Both the position numbers and the translations under genes were made by a program. From assembly GCF_001866135.1 (NCBI RefSeq), contig NZ_MODW01000004.1, forward strand, positions 248,001-312,000: 64,000 nt of DNA, in the 5' to 3' direction. Positions 42,896-51,791 of the stretch are shown in pieces. The DNA is from Microbacterium sp. LCT-H2. GTDB taxonomy: Bacteria > Actinomycetota > Actinomycetes > Actinomycetales > Microbacteriaceae. The notes beneath the pieces were generated by a model. The model was not told the DNA's origin and did not search any database. It saw only the letters and a program-made list of their open reading frames with translations. Every line of letters starts with the position of its first letter. Position 1 is the stretch's first letter.

Positions 42896-44019
42896 TGGCC
42901 CTCTCCTTCGAACGACGCCTCGTAGCGGGCGCGCCACGCTTTCTGCTCCTCGATCAGCGGATGCGGCTCGCTGTACACGTGGTCGAACATGAGGTCGGCG
43001 CGGGGCGGGCCGAGCTGCACGGTGCGGGCGCGGAGGTCTTCCGCGGCATCGGCGGCCTCGGCGTCGACCTCGGCGAAGAAGCTCTCCTCGGCGCCGCGGT
43101 TCTCCAGGAAGGCGCGCATGCGGACGATCGGGTCGCGCCCGGCCCACGCGAGCTCCTCGTCGTCGCCGCGGTACTTCGTGGGATCGTCGCTGGTCGTGTG
43201 CGCGCCGAGCCGGTAGGTCACGGCCTCGATGGCGCGAGGGCCGCCGCCGGCGCGCGCCTCGTCGAGGGCTACGCGGGACACCGCGTAGCTGGCGAGGACG
43301 TCGTTGCCGTCCACGCGGACGCTCGGGATGCCGTACCCGGCGCTGCGCTGCACGAGCGGCACCCGCGACTGCGTGGTGACGGGGACCGATATCGCCCAGT
43401 GGTTGTTCTGCAGGAAGAACAGCGTCGGGGCCTGGTAGCTCGCCGCGAACACCATGGCCTCGTGCACGTCACCCTGGCTGGAGGCGCCGTCGCCGTAGTA
43501 GACGACGACGGCCTCGTCGCGCTCGGGGTCGCCGGTGCCGGTGCGGCCGTCGAACGTGAGGCCCATCGCGTAGCCGGCGGCGTGGAGCACCTGGGAGCCG
43601 AGGACGAGCGTGTAGAGCCGGGTGTTGCCGTTCTTCGGGTCGGTCGGGTCCCAGCCGCCGTGGGAGACGCCGCGCATGAGCTTGATGATGTCGACCGGGT
43701 CCACGCCGCGGATCCGGGTGACGGCGTGCTCGCGGTACGAGGGGAAGATCGTGTCCTGGGCGCGGGCGGCACGACCGGAGCCGACCTGCGCCGCCTCCTG
43801 TCCGCGGCTCGGCGGCCACAGGGCGAGCTGGCCCTGCCGCTGCAGGTTGGTGGCCTGGGTGTCGATCGCGCGGATGCCCACCATGTCGCGGTAGAACTGC
43901 GCGAGCTCGTCGTCGGGGATGGCCTCGATGAGCGGCAGGTACTGCTCCGCGGCCGGCGTCGGGGCGACCTTTCCGGTCTCGTCCAGAACGCGCACGAGGG
44001 GGGTCTCAGAGGTGCTCAC
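42892..44019 (-). CDS. 2-oxoacid dehydrogenase E1 alpha subunit
   Basis: A 375-residue thiamine-diphosphate subunit. The cofactor motif is YYGDGASSQGDVHEAMVF with NNHWAIS about 30 residues later. FPSYREHAVTRIRGV and RLGAHTTSDDPTKYR are typical of branched-chain or acetoin-type E1alpha. The GTG at 44019 (VSTSETPLVRVL) is preferred over the longer frame from 44055. It is first gene of the operon. Confidence 0.92.
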   Translation of the reverse strand: MSTSETPLVRVLDETGKVAPTPAAEQYLPLIEAIPDDELAQFYRDMVGIRAIDTQATNLQRQGQLALWPPSRGQEAAQVGSGRAARAQDTIFPSYREHAVTRIRGVDPVDIIKLMRGVSHGGWDPTDPKNGNTRLYTLVLGSQVLHAAGYAMGLTFDGRTGTGDPERDEAVVVYYGDGASSQGDVHEAMVFAASYQAPTLFFLQNNHWAISVPVTTQSRVPLVQRSAGYGIPSVRVDGNDVLASYAVSRVALDEARAGGGPRAIEAVTYRLGAHTTSDDPTKYRGDDEELAWAGRDPIVRMRAFLENRGAEESFFAEVDAEAADAAEDLRARTVQLGPPRADLMFDHVYSEPHPLIEEQKAWRARYEASFEGEGQ

Positions 44020-44124
44020 GGCCCCCACGCTACCCGCGCCGGCATGCCGGGTCACGCATACCTAGGACGCCCTCGTATCTCCCCGGAACCCCGAGATTCC
44101 GCGGTTCGTGGGGCGAGGCCGCGC

Positions 44125-45192
44125 TCAGCGGAGGGTCGCTGCGACCTCGAGCACGCGGGCGACGGCCTCCTCCTCGCCGACGGAGATCCGGATGCCGTCG
44201 CCGGAGAACGGGCGCACGATCAGGTCGGCGTCGACGAAGGCCGCCGCGACCTCGTCGGTGCGCGCGCCGGTCGGCAGCCAGACGAAGTTGCCCTGGGCGT
44301 CCGGCACCTCCCAGCCCTGCGCTCGGAGCCCCTCGACGAGACGGGCGCGGCGCTCGACGATCACGGCGACGCGCTCCAGGAGCTCGGCTTCCGCATCGAG
44401 GCTCGCGATGGCGGCGTTCTCGGCCGCGGAGGTGACCGACAGCGGGATTCCGGTCGTCCGTGCCGCGTCGAGCACCTTCTCGTGACCGATCGCATAGCCG
44501 ACCCGGAGGCCGGCCAGACCGTAGGCCTTGGAGAACGTGCGGAGGACGACCACGTTCGGGTGCGCCTCGAAGACGCGCCCGGCCAGGCCGTCGACGGCGT
44601 CGGGGGCGGTGACGAACTCGGCGTAGGCCTCGTCGAGGATGATGAGCACGTCGGACGGCACACGGTCCACGAACGCCGCGAACTCGGCGGAGGTGACGAT
44701 GGGTCCGGTCGGGTTGTTCGGCGTGCAGACGATGATCGCCCGCGTGCGGTCGGTCACGGCGTCGGCCATCGCATCGAGGTCGTGACGGGCGTCGGCCGTC
44801 AGCGGCACCTGCACCCCTGTCGCCCCGGCGACGAGCGGCAGGCTGGGGTACGCCTCGAACGATCGCCAGGCGTAGACGACCTCGTCGCCGACGGACGCCG
44901 TGGCGAGCACGAGCTGGTGCAGGATCGCGACGCTGCCGGAGGCGACATGGACCCGCTCGGGCTCGACCCCGTAGCGGGCGCCGAGCCGTGCGCGGAGACG
45001 GCCAGCCGTGGCGTCGGGATACCGGTTCATCGGGGTCGTGTGCTGCAGCGCGTCGAGGACCGAGGGCAGCGGGTCGAACGGGTTCTCGTTGCTGGAGAGC
45101 TTGAAGGCTTCGGGACCGGCCTGCTTACCCTGGCGGTACGGCGCGAGGGAGGCGATGGCGGGACGGATGCGGGGCAGGGTCGGCTCGGTCAC
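44125..45192 (-). CDS. HisC-type aminotransferase
   Basis: A 355-residue fold-type I PLP enzyme of the histidinol-phosphate/aromatic aminotransferase group. The signature includes [19 protein letters not shown] at the N-terminus, [22 protein letters not shown] (Asp and Tyr for the cofactor) and [19 protein letters not shown] with the Schiff-base Lys. In actinobacteria, lone copies next to no his gene are often the aromatic (Phe/Tyr) aminotransferase Pat, so the substrate is open. It is divergent from the toxin-antitoxin pair. Confidence 0.88.
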   Translation of the reverse strand: MTEPTLPRIRPAIASLAPYRQGKQAGPEAFKLSSNENPFDPLPSVLDALQHTTPMNRYPDATAGRLRARLGARYGVEPERVHVASGSVAILHQLVLATASVGDEVVYAWRSFEAYPSLPLVAGATGVQVPLTADARHDLDAMADAVTDRTRAIIVCTPNNPTGPIVTSAEFAAFVDRVPSDVLIILDEAYAEFVTAPDAVDGLAGRVFEAHPNVVVLRTFSKAYGLAGLRVGYAIGHEKVLDAARTTGIPLSVTSAAENAAIASLDAEAELLERVAVIVERRARLVEGLRAQGWEVPDAQGNFVWLPTGARTDEVAAAFVDADLIVRPFSGDGIRISVGEEEAVARVLEVAATLR

Positions 45193-45246
45193 GCGTCGAG
45201 TCTAGGACGTGTGGCCCGCCACCCTTTCGGGGCCGAGGGTGAGTTG

Positions 45247-45261
45247 ATACCATTCTGGTAT
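45247..45261. promoter_or_regulatory. Perfect palindrome overlapping the antitoxin start
   Basis: ATACCATTCTGGTAT has 6-base arms around TTC and covers the first two bases of the ATG at 45260. RHH antitoxins bind such short palindromes, so this is the probable autoregulatory site. No ribosome site lies at a normal distance from the ATG, which suggests a leaderless or very short-leader message. Confidence 0.7.
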
Positions 45262-45466
45262 GGCTATGACGGTGCGACTCCCTGAGGAACTCGATGCGCG
45301 GCTGGGCGAGGTCGCCGCCCAGCGACACACGTCCAAGCATGCGCTGCTCATCGAGGCGGCCGACCGCTTCGTCGCGGACACTCATCGGTCGGCCCTCGTC
45401 GACGCCGCCGTCGACTTCGTGTTCGACAACGACAAGGTCCTCCTCGAGCGACTCGAAGACGCGTGA
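45260..45466 (+). CDS. Ribbon-helix-helix antitoxin
   Basis: A 68-residue protein. The N-terminal strand MTVRLPEELDARLGEVA and the following HTSKHALLIEAADRFV helix form an RHH (CopG/ParD-like) DNA-binding dimer. The C-terminal half, VDAAVDFVFDNDKVLLERLED, is the acidic helix expected to neutralise the toxin. It could start at the internal ATG 45266. Its stop overlaps the toxin GTG start by 4 bases. The promoter region carries the palindrome ATACCA-TTC-TGGTAT. Confidence 0.88.
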   Translation: MAMTVRLPEELDARLGEVAAQRHTSKHALLIEAADRFVADTHRSALVDAAVDFVFDNDKVLLERLEDA

Positions 45467-45843
45467 CCGAGTATCTGACTCTGGAGGACGGCCTCCGCAT
45501 CGTCGGCCGCCTGGGGTTCCACGTCCGGGACGCCGGACTCCTGGCGTCAGCTCTCGCGCGCCCTGCCGCGTCGCTGTTCGGGGAGGACGCCTACGGCACG
45601 CTGGACCGGAAGGCGGCCGCCCTCCTCGAGTCTCTGGCCCGCAACCATCCCCTGTTCGACGGGAACAAGCGCACGGCGTGGACGAGTTTCGTGGCATTCC
45701 TCTGGATCAACGGATGGAAGCACCGCTTCACGACGGACGATGCCTTCGATCTGGTCATCGGCGTCGCATCAGGCAGCATCGACCTCGACGATTCGGAGCG
45801 GCGCATCCGCGAGAACCGGATCCCCGTGGATGACCGCGGCTGA
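45463..45843 (+). CDS. Doc-type (Fic fold) toxin
   Basis: A 126-residue Doc-family toxin. The catalytic loop reads NHPLFDGNKRTAW, close to the Fic/Doc consensus HxFxDGNKR. Doc proteins phosphorylate EF-Tu and stop translation, and the short length plus the TA arrangement favour Doc over AMP-transferring Fic. The GTG start overlaps the antitoxin stop (GTGA). The helices TLEDGLRIVGRLGFHVRDAG and AFDLVIGVASGSIDLDD flank the active site. It is paired with an RHH antitoxin and not with Phd. Confidence 0.9.
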   Translation: MTEYLTLEDGLRIVGRLGFHVRDAGLLASALARPAASLFGEDAYGTLDRKAAALLESLARNHPLFDGNKRTAWTSFVAFLWINGWKHRFTTDDAFDLVIGVASGSIDLDDSERRIRENRIPVDDRG

Positions 45844-45877
45844 CACCGCGAGCCCCGCGTGGGAGACTGAACGCATC

Positions 45878-46282
45878 ATGCGCTTCATCATCCGGGTCGT
45901 CGTCAACGCGTTCGCCATCTGGGTCGTCACGCTCATCCCCGTGCTCCAGGTCACGGTGCGCGCCTTCCCGCCGGGCGAGACGCTGCAGCTCGTCCTGACG
46001 CTGCTCGCGGTCGGAGCCCTCTTCGCGCTGGTGAACACCATCATCGGCACGGTCGTGAAGATCGTCGCCTTCCCGCTGTACATCCTCACGTTCGGCCTCA
46101 TCGGCTTCCTCATCAACGGCTTCCTGCTCTGGCTGACCGCCTGGATCACCAGCAGCTTCGGGTGGGGCCTGACGGTCGAGTCGTTCTGGTGGGGCGTTCT
46201 AGCCGCCCTGATCATCTCGATCATCAACGGCATCTTCGGCTTCATCCTGCGCCCGCAGAACAAGCGCTCCCGCCGCGACTGA
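45878..46282 (+). CDS. Phage-holin-like (YvlD-type) membrane protein
   Basis: A 134-residue protein with four hydrophobic helices, starting MRFIIRVVVNAFAIWVVTLI and containing VNTIIGTVVKIVAFPLYILTFGL, typical of the YvlD/phage_holin_4_2 family found in most bacteria. Despite the name it is not evidence of a prophage. Function not established; in Bacillus, relatives respond to envelope stress. It reads in the same direction as the toxin gene, 34 bases downstream. Confidence 0.82.
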   Translation: MRFIIRVVVNAFAIWVVTLIPVLQVTVRAFPPGETLQLVLTLLAVGALFALVNTIIGTVVKIVAFPLYILTFGLIGFLINGFLLWLTAWITSSFGWGLTVESFWWGVLAALIISIINGIFGFILRPQNKRSRRD

Positions 46283-46307
46283 CCCGTCTGCCGGCGGCGC
46301 GTACGGC

Positions 46308-47603
46308 TCACGGATCGGGGAGCACACGCTCCGCGCGGTACTCGGTGCGTTCGACGGTGACGGCGCGATCGAGGTCCGCCCAGTAGGCGTCGAGAGCCAC
46401 CGCCCGCGGGTCGGTGGAGGCGTCTACCATCGCCGCGGTCTCGACATAGCTCTCCAGCGAATGCGTCGCGAGTGCGAGGTCCTGGCGCCCGGGGTCGGGG
46501 TCACCCACCCGACGGGCGGTGAAGCTGTCGGCGGACCCCGTGCCCTCCCTCGCCCCTCCTGCGGCGAGCGCGGACACCACGTCGTCGGTGTGCCGGAGCT
46601 GCACGAGCGTCTGGTCGGCGGACAGCGTCGGCTCGACCGGGCTCCCGGCGGTGATCTGGGTCGTCACCGTGAACGCGCTCTCCATCGCCAGGTGCGCCGC
46701 GATCATTCCGCCCTGCGAGTGGGCGACGACGTCCACCCGATCGCCGGGTCTCGCGCCCGCCGCGGCCAGCGCGTCGAGAGTCGCCTGATACGACGCGGAC
46801 CGGCCCCCGGTGTAGAGCTCGATGTTCGACTTCATGTCCCAGGCCTCGACACCGCCGCCTTCCCGGAGGGACATCGAGCGGCTGCCCGAGACGTAGGCGA
46901 CGTAGCGCGGGGACTCGCCCGGAACCGTGTACTTCTCGATCGCCACCTGTGCACCGGAAGCGGAGGGCATGCGGCGGAAGGCGCTCGCCAAGCCGCTCGG
47001 CGCCCCGGCCGGACGCGAGTGGGAGGCCGCGGAGACGCGCACCGGATCCGCCGTCGCACCGAGGAGCATCCCGGGCCGCACACGCCCCAGCCCCAACGTC
47101 ACGCCGACGACAGCGCCGCCCAGGAACATCGGCGGGAGCAGCCCTCCGGCGTCGAACTGATCGCCCAAGCCCCGGAAGCGCCGCTCGTCCGCGGTCCGTT
47201 CCTGCAGGTCTGCGAGCGGGGCCAGACGCTCGTCGGCGGCGAGGAGCAGCCGCAACCGCGCCTCCACTGCGGCAGCCGCAGCGGCATCGGTGTGCGACAG
47301 CACCTCCGCCCGCGCCCGCAGCTCGACCACCTCGTAGACCTCGGCCATGAGGTCGAGATCGGCGGCCGTCTCGTGGACGCGGGCCGTCAGCGTCTGCACC
47401 GCCATCACGGCGGAGCGGAGGGACCAGGCCGCGGAGGCCAGCGGGGTCCACGCTGCCGAGCCGAGCAGCGCCTCGACCCGCTCCACCGATTCCTCCACCT
47501 CCGCGCAGACCGGCACGACAGCCCGCACCCGCTCCGCGAGCTCGCGGAGCTGCGTCGTATCCACCGCGATCGCGCCGCCGTGATCGATGTTGAGCCCGCT
47601 CAT
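46308..47603 (-). CDS. Alpha/beta hydrolase with N-terminal helical domain
   Basis: A 431-residue protein in two parts. Residues about 10-145 are helical and Ala/Glu-rich, with Trp pairs (AAWTPLASAAWSLRSAV) reminiscent of WXG/LXG-type export domains. A hydrophobic stretch lies at 155-182. Residues about 215-431 are an alpha/beta hydrolase: nucleophile Ser296 in VVAHSQGGM, Asp in LRHTDDVV and His381 in ATHSLESYV. No Sec signal peptide is visible. Its ATG overlaps the stop of a small helical protein gene. A lipase-like enzyme exported with the partner is a reasonable but unproven reading. Confidence 0.7.
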   Translation of the reverse strand: MSGLNIDHGGAIAVDTTQLRELAERVRAVVPVCAEVEESVERVEALLGSAAWTPLASAAWSLRSAVMAVQTLTARVHETAADLDLMAEVYEVVELRARAEVLSHTDAAAAAAVEARLRLLLAADERLAPLADLQERTADERRFRGLGDQFDAGGLLPPMFLGGAVVGVTLGLGRVRPGMLLGATADPVRVSAASHSRPAGAPSGLASAFRRMPSASGAQVAIEKYTVPGESPRYVAYVSGSRSMSLREGGGVEAWDMKSNIELYTGGRSASYQATLDALAAAGARPGDRVDVVAHSQGGMIAAHLAMESAFTVTTQITAGSPVEPTLSADQTLVQLRHTDDVVSALAAGGAREGTGSADSFTARRVGDPDPGRQDLALATHSLESYVETAAMVDASTDPRAVALDAYWADLDRAVTVERTEYRAERVLPDP

Positions 47604-47854
47604 GCGCCCTCGACCTCCCCGCGGCACGCCTGCAGCGTCCGGTGCACCGTCGCCGTGTCGTCCGACAGCCGCCAGAGGGCCCACCGCAGCGCCTCGACGC
47701 CGTCGGACTCCCAGGCGCACGCGTCACGCAGCGCCGTCAGCGTGGAAGCGAGATCGTCGAGCCCCGCGAGAGCGGCGTCCAGCTCGGACAGCGCTCCGGC
47801 CCGCAGCGCAGGATCGACGCCGGGAGAGAGCGCGGTGAGGACGAAGGACGGCAT
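47600..47854 (-). CDS. Small helical protein paired with the hydrolase
   Basis: An 84-residue protein predicted almost wholly helical, with a break near WESDGVEALRWALWRLSDD that resembles the WXG turn of ESX-type proteins. No Cys, no membrane helix. Overlap with the hydrolase start (ATGA at 47600-47603) indicates coupled translation. It could be a chaperone or secretion partner. Family not recognised. Confidence 0.6.
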   Translation of the reverse strand: MPSFVLTALSPGVDPALRAGALSELDAALAGLDDLASTLTALRDACAWESDGVEALRWALWRLSDDTATVHRTLQACRGEVEGA

Positions 47855-48018
47855 GAACTCAGCCTTCCGCCGGGCGGCGTCCGGTGGGGCCAGGGCCCCT
47901 CGGGCGGCAACGACCGGTGGACAGCCGGACCGGGCACGCGACGGTGCAGGGAGGGTCGAGGGCCGGCCGCGAACCGGCCCCGCTGTGCAGGAACGGCATC
48001 GACCGGCAGAATGGATCC

Positions 48019-48540
48019 GTGACAGCCCGAGATCCCTTCCGTGTGATCTTCGTCTGCACGGGGAACATCTGCCGCTCTCCGATGGCGGAGGTCGTGTTCC
48101 GGGACCTCGCTGAGCGGCAGGGTCTCGGCTCTCAGATCGTCTCGCGCAGCGCGGGCACCGGGGACTGGCACCTCGGAGAGCGCGCCGACCACCGCACCAT
48201 CGACGCCCTCGCCCGCCGCGGGTACGACGGCTCCCTGCATCGCGCCCGCCAGTTCACCGCCGCCTCCTTCGCCGAGAACGACCTCGTGGTGGCCCTGGAC
48301 CGCACGCATGAGCGCATCCTCCGCGAATGGGCCAGGGACGAGGATGAGGACGGCAAGGTGACCCTCCTCCTCGCGTTCGACCCGGACGCCTCGACCCATG
48401 ACGTCCCCGACCCGTACTACGCCGGCCCGGAGATGTTCGATTCGGTGCTCGGTATGATCGAGACGGCGACTCGCGGCTTGTTCCGCCAGCTCGAACCCGC
48501 CCTGCGCCTGCCCCGCACGCCCCGAATCCTCGGGGCCTGA
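48019..48540 (+). CDS. Low-molecular-weight protein-tyrosine phosphatase
   Basis: A 173-residue LMW-PTP. The P-loop is VCTGNICRSPMAEV (Cys-x5-Arg) at the N-terminus, and the general-acid loop is VPDPYYAGPEMFD. GTG 48019 is chosen because the P-loop follows 10 residues later, as in family members; the longer frame from 47884 is not protein-like. Likely removes phosphate from exopolysaccharide kinases or other Tyr-phosphorylated proteins. It is 14 bases upstream of purB and probably co-transcribed with it. Confidence 0.92.
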   Translation: MTARDPFRVIFVCTGNICRSPMAEVVFRDLAERQGLGSQIVSRSAGTGDWHLGERADHRTIDALARRGYDGSLHRARQFTAASFAENDLVVALDRTHERILREWARDEDEDGKVTLLLAFDPDASTHDVPDPYYAGPEMFDSVLGMIETATRGLFRQLEPALRLPRTPRILGA

Positions 48541-48554
48541 TCAGGAGGACTCCC

Positions 48555-49937
48555 CTGACTTTCCAGCCCTCGCTTCCGCCTCAGCCCCTCAGCCCCCTCG
48601 ACGGCCGTTACCGCGCCGCCGTCACCGGGCTCGCCGACTTCCTCTCCGAGGCCGGGCTCAACCGCGCCAGGGTCGAGGTGGAGGTCGAGTGGCTGATCGC
48701 CCTCACCGACCGCTCGCTGTTCGAGACGAGCCCGCTGTCGGACGGCGACAAGGAGCGCCTTCGCGCGCTGTACCGCGACTTCGGGCAGGCCGAGATCGAC
48801 TGGCTCGCCGAGAAGGAAGCCGTCACGCAGCACGACGTGAAGGCGATCGAGTACCTCGTGCGCGACCGGCTCTCGACGCTCGGCCTCGACCGCATCGCCG
48901 AACTCACGCACTTCGCCGCGACGAGCGAGGACATCAACTCCGCGTCCTACGCCCTCACCGTCAAGCGCGCGGTCGAGGAGGTCTGGCTCCCGGCCCTCGA
49001 CACCGTGATCGCGAAGCTGCGCGAGCTCGCGGTCGAGCACGCCGACGCCGCGATGCTCTCGCGCACGCACGGCCAGCCCGCCACACCCTCGACCATGGGC
49101 AAGGAGCTCGCGGTCTTCGCCTGGCGCCTGGAGCGCGTGCGTGCGCAGATCGCCGGCTCCGAGTACCTCGCGAAGTTCTCCGGCGCGACCGGCACGTGGT
49201 CCGCCCACCTCGCGGCCGACCCGGACGCCGACTGGCCGACCATCGCCCGCGAGTACATCGAGGGACTGGGCCTGGGCTTCAACCCGCTCACGACGCAGAT
49301 CGAGTCGCACGACTGGCAGGTCGAGCTCTACGACCGCGTGCGTCACGCCGGCGGGATCCTGCACAACCTCGCGACGGACATCTGGACCTACATCTCGCTC
49401 GGCTACTTCGCGCAGATCCCGGTCGCCGGCGCCACCGGCTCGTCGACCATGCCGCACAAGATCAACCCGATCCGCTTCGAGAACGCCGAGGCCAACCTCG
49501 AGATCTCGGGCGCCCTGCTCGCGTCGCTGGGCCAGACGCTGGTCACGAGCCGCCTGCAGCGCGACCTCACCGACTCCACGACGCAGCGCAACATCGGCGT
49601 CGCGTTCGGGCACTCGCTGCTCGCTCTCGACAACCTGCGCCGCGGCCTGAACGCGATCTCGCTCTCGCGCGATGTGCTGCTCGCCGACCTCGACGTGAAC
49701 TGGGAGGTGCTGGCCGAGGCGATCCAGACGGTGATCCGCGCCGAGGTCGTCGCCGGCCGGTCGAGCATCCAGGACCCGTACGCGCTCCTCAAGGAACTCA
49801 CGCGCGGTCACCGGGTCGGCGCCGCCGACCTCGCCGAGTTCGTGGAGGGTCTGGAGATCGGGGACGCGGCCAAGCAGCGCCTGCTCGCGCTGACCCCGGC
49901 GACCTACACGGGCATCGCGGCGCGCCTCGCCCGCTGA
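48555..49937 (+). CDS. purB: Adenylosuccinate lyase, probable CTG start
   Basis: A 460-residue fumarase/aspartase-superfamily enzyme making AMP and AICAR from their succinyl forms. The signature GSSTMPHKINP (catalytic Ser loop) and THFAATSEDINSASYAL are present. The N-terminus must include LSPLDGRYRAAV, which matches the conserved start of E. coli-type PurB. That segment lies upstream of the first ATG (48678), so the real start is earlier. AGGAGG at 48543-48548 sits 6 bases before CTG 48555 in frame; no ATG, GTG or TTG fits. Either CTG initiates here or the base call is wrong. Confidence 0.9.
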   Translation: MTFQPSLPPQPLSPLDGRYRAAVTGLADFLSEAGLNRARVEVEVEWLIALTDRSLFETSPLSDGDKERLRALYRDFGQAEIDWLAEKEAVTQHDVKAIEYLVRDRLSTLGLDRIAELTHFAATSEDINSASYALTVKRAVEEVWLPALDTVIAKLRELAVEHADAAMLSRTHGQPATPSTMGKELAVFAWRLERVRAQIAGSEYLAKFSGATGTWSAHLAADPDADWPTIAREYIEGLGLGFNPLTTQIESHDWQVELYDRVRHAGGILHNLATDIWTYISLGYFAQIPVAGATGSSTMPHKINPIRFENAEANLEISGALLASLGQTLVTSRLQRDLTDSTTQRNIGVAFGHSLLALDNLRRGLNAISLSRDVLLADLDVNWEVLAEAIQTVIRAEVVAGRSSIQDPYALLKELTRGHRVGAADLAEFVEGLEIGDAAKQRLLALTPATYTGIAARLAR

Positions 49938-49949
49938 ATCCGGCAGGAG

Positions 49950-51382
49950 CTAGGAGCCCGACTCCCCGGAGTGCTCCTCGACTCTGTCCTTCGGCATGAA
50001 CGACGCCGCCAGGAGCGTGAGCACGGCGGTCACCGCGACCGCCACGAACACCCACACCGAGGCGTGGACGATCGTGGTGGGGTCGTCCGGTCCCGCCCCC
50101 TGCGCGATGACCGCGTTCGAGATCGCCCCGAACACCGCCACGCCCACGGCGCTTCCCGCAGACCGTGCGAAGGCGTTCATCCCGGTCACCGCGCCGCGCT
50201 CGCCCCAGCCCACCGAGGCCTGCGCAGCGATGAGGGTCGGGGCCGCACTCCACCCGAGTCCGAAGCCGAGGAGGAACGCGATGCCGGCGACGACGAACGG
50301 GTTGGGCCAGGAGGCGACGGCGGCGAGCGCGATGGCGGCGACGGTCGTGATGCTCATACCGATGAGCGTGGTGCGTCGGAAGCCGATGCGCAGGTACAGC
50401 CGTCCGGCGTTCGCGGCGGCGAGCGGCCAGCCGAGGGTCAGGGCCGCGACCGCGAGACCCGACAGCAGCGGAGCGATGCCGATGGACCCCTCGAGGTAGG
50501 CCGGGGCGAAGCTGGTCACTCCGAGCATCAGCGCGCCGATGCCGAGGGAAACCAACGTGGTCGTGAGGATGAGCCGACGGGTCACGAGGCGCAGATCGAC
50601 GATCGGCTCCGCCACCCGGCGCTCGACGAACCCGAAGGCCACCAGCGCGACCACCCCGATCCCGAAGCAGAGGGCACTCTGCACGGACAGCCAGGCCCAG
50701 GCGTTCCCACCCTCCAGCATGCCGAGGATGAGCGCTGTGAGCCCGATGGTCAGCAGCACCGCTCCCCCGTAGTCGATGCTGTGCCGCTGGGTCTGCTTCT
50801 GCTCCGTGTAGGTGCGCAGCAGCATCCATCCGGCGATCAGACACAGGGGCACGTTGATCCAGAAGATCCAGCGCCAGGCGTCGAGCTGGGCGAAGATGCC
50901 GCCGAGCGCCGGTCCGACGACCGAGGAGATGGCCCACACGCTGGCGACGTATCCCTGCACCTTCGCGCGTTCGGCGACCGTGTAGATGTCACCGACGATG
51001 GTCATCGACATCGGCGCGACGGCCCCGGCGCCGATCCCTGGATGATGCGGAACACGATCAGTGCCGGCATGCTCCAGGCGAAGCCGCAGAGGATGGACCC
51101 GAGCAGGAACAGGGCGATGCCGAGCAGGATGATCGGCTTGCGACCCACCGTGTCGGCGAACCGCGAGTAGATCGGCACGCTCACGGCCTGGGCCAGGAGA
51201 TACACCGAGAACAGCCACGGGAACTGCTGATAGCTGCCGAGGTCGCGCACGATGCTCGGCACCGCGGTGGCGAGGATCGTCGCGTCGATGGCGATGAGGC
51301 CGGTGGCGAGCATGAGCGCGCCGAGGATGGGTCCCCGCTCCGACCGGAGTCCGATGGAGGCGCGGTCGACGGAGGCAGTCAC
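49950..51382 (-). pseudogene. DHA2-type MFS drug exporter, frameshifted
   Basis: Two frames make up one 14-helix MFS exporter of about 477 residues. The first 113 residues, from 51382 to about 51040, end FRIIQG; the protein continues in another frame with IGAGAVAPMSMTIVGDIYT. The break is in CCC at about 51036-51038 (forward strand), where one more C would restore the frame and the natural sequence IIQGIGAGAVAPMSM. The rest is intact, with helices to the Ser/Glu-rich end. It is a recent inactivating deletion or a base-calling error. Confidence 0.8.
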
Positions 51383-51431
51383 TCCAGGGACAAGCGGAAC
51401 GACCCCACCGATATTCCGCCGGGTGTCTCCG

Positions 51432-51791
51432 TCAGGACGAGGCGGGGCGTCCCTGCTCGTCGGTGGTGCCGTCGCTCGCAGCGTCGTCCTCCGCGTCGTA
51501 CAGCACGGGGCGGTCGACGGGCTTGGTGACGTCGGCGGGATCGACGGCGAGCATGAGCATCGCGAGGATCAGGAGGGTCGCGATGAAGGCGCCACCACCC
51601 ACGACGAGGCTCAGCGCCACCGGGGTGAGGCCCTCATAGGTGCCGTTCGCGATGGCGGTGTTCACGCGGAGGGTGAAGGCGCCGGTGGAAACGAGGGTGA
51701 CGACCATGGCGAACACGCCGCAGCCGAGCGCGATGCCGAGCAGGTGCAGGGGCCGCAGGATGTCCCGTCGAGTGGGCTTGTCGTCGCTCAT
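51432..51791 (-). CDS. Small two-helix membrane protein
   Basis: A 119-residue protein with membrane helices at about residues 19-41 and 60-83 and an acidic, Asp/Glu-rich cytosolic tail. It overlaps the upstream membrane gene in ATGA (51788-51791), so the two are coupled. No family recognised. Confidence 0.7.
   Translation of the reverse strand: MSDDKPTRRDILRPLHLLGIALGCGVFAMVVTLVSTGAFTLRVNTAIANGTYEGLTPVALSLVVGGGAFIATLLILAMLMLAVDPADVTKPVDRPVLYDAEDDAASDGTTDEQGRPASS

Noticed and set aside
40428..44019. Pyruvate dehydrogenase complex
   Set aside because: E1 is split in alpha and beta and there is no E3 or lipoyl-fused E1. Actinobacterial PDH normally uses a single-chain AceE. Substrate is still not proven.
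45463..45843. Fic AMP-transferase instead of Doc kinase
   Set aside because: The protein is short (126 residues), has no inhibitory helix, and is the second gene of a TA pair, which is the Doc layout.
45878..46282. Holin as a sign of a prophage
   Set aside because: This four-helix family is chromosomal and common; no phage genes are nearby.
48678..49937. purB starting at the first ATG (48678)
   Set aside because: It would remove the conserved SPLDGRY segment and 41 residues that match known PurB proteins.
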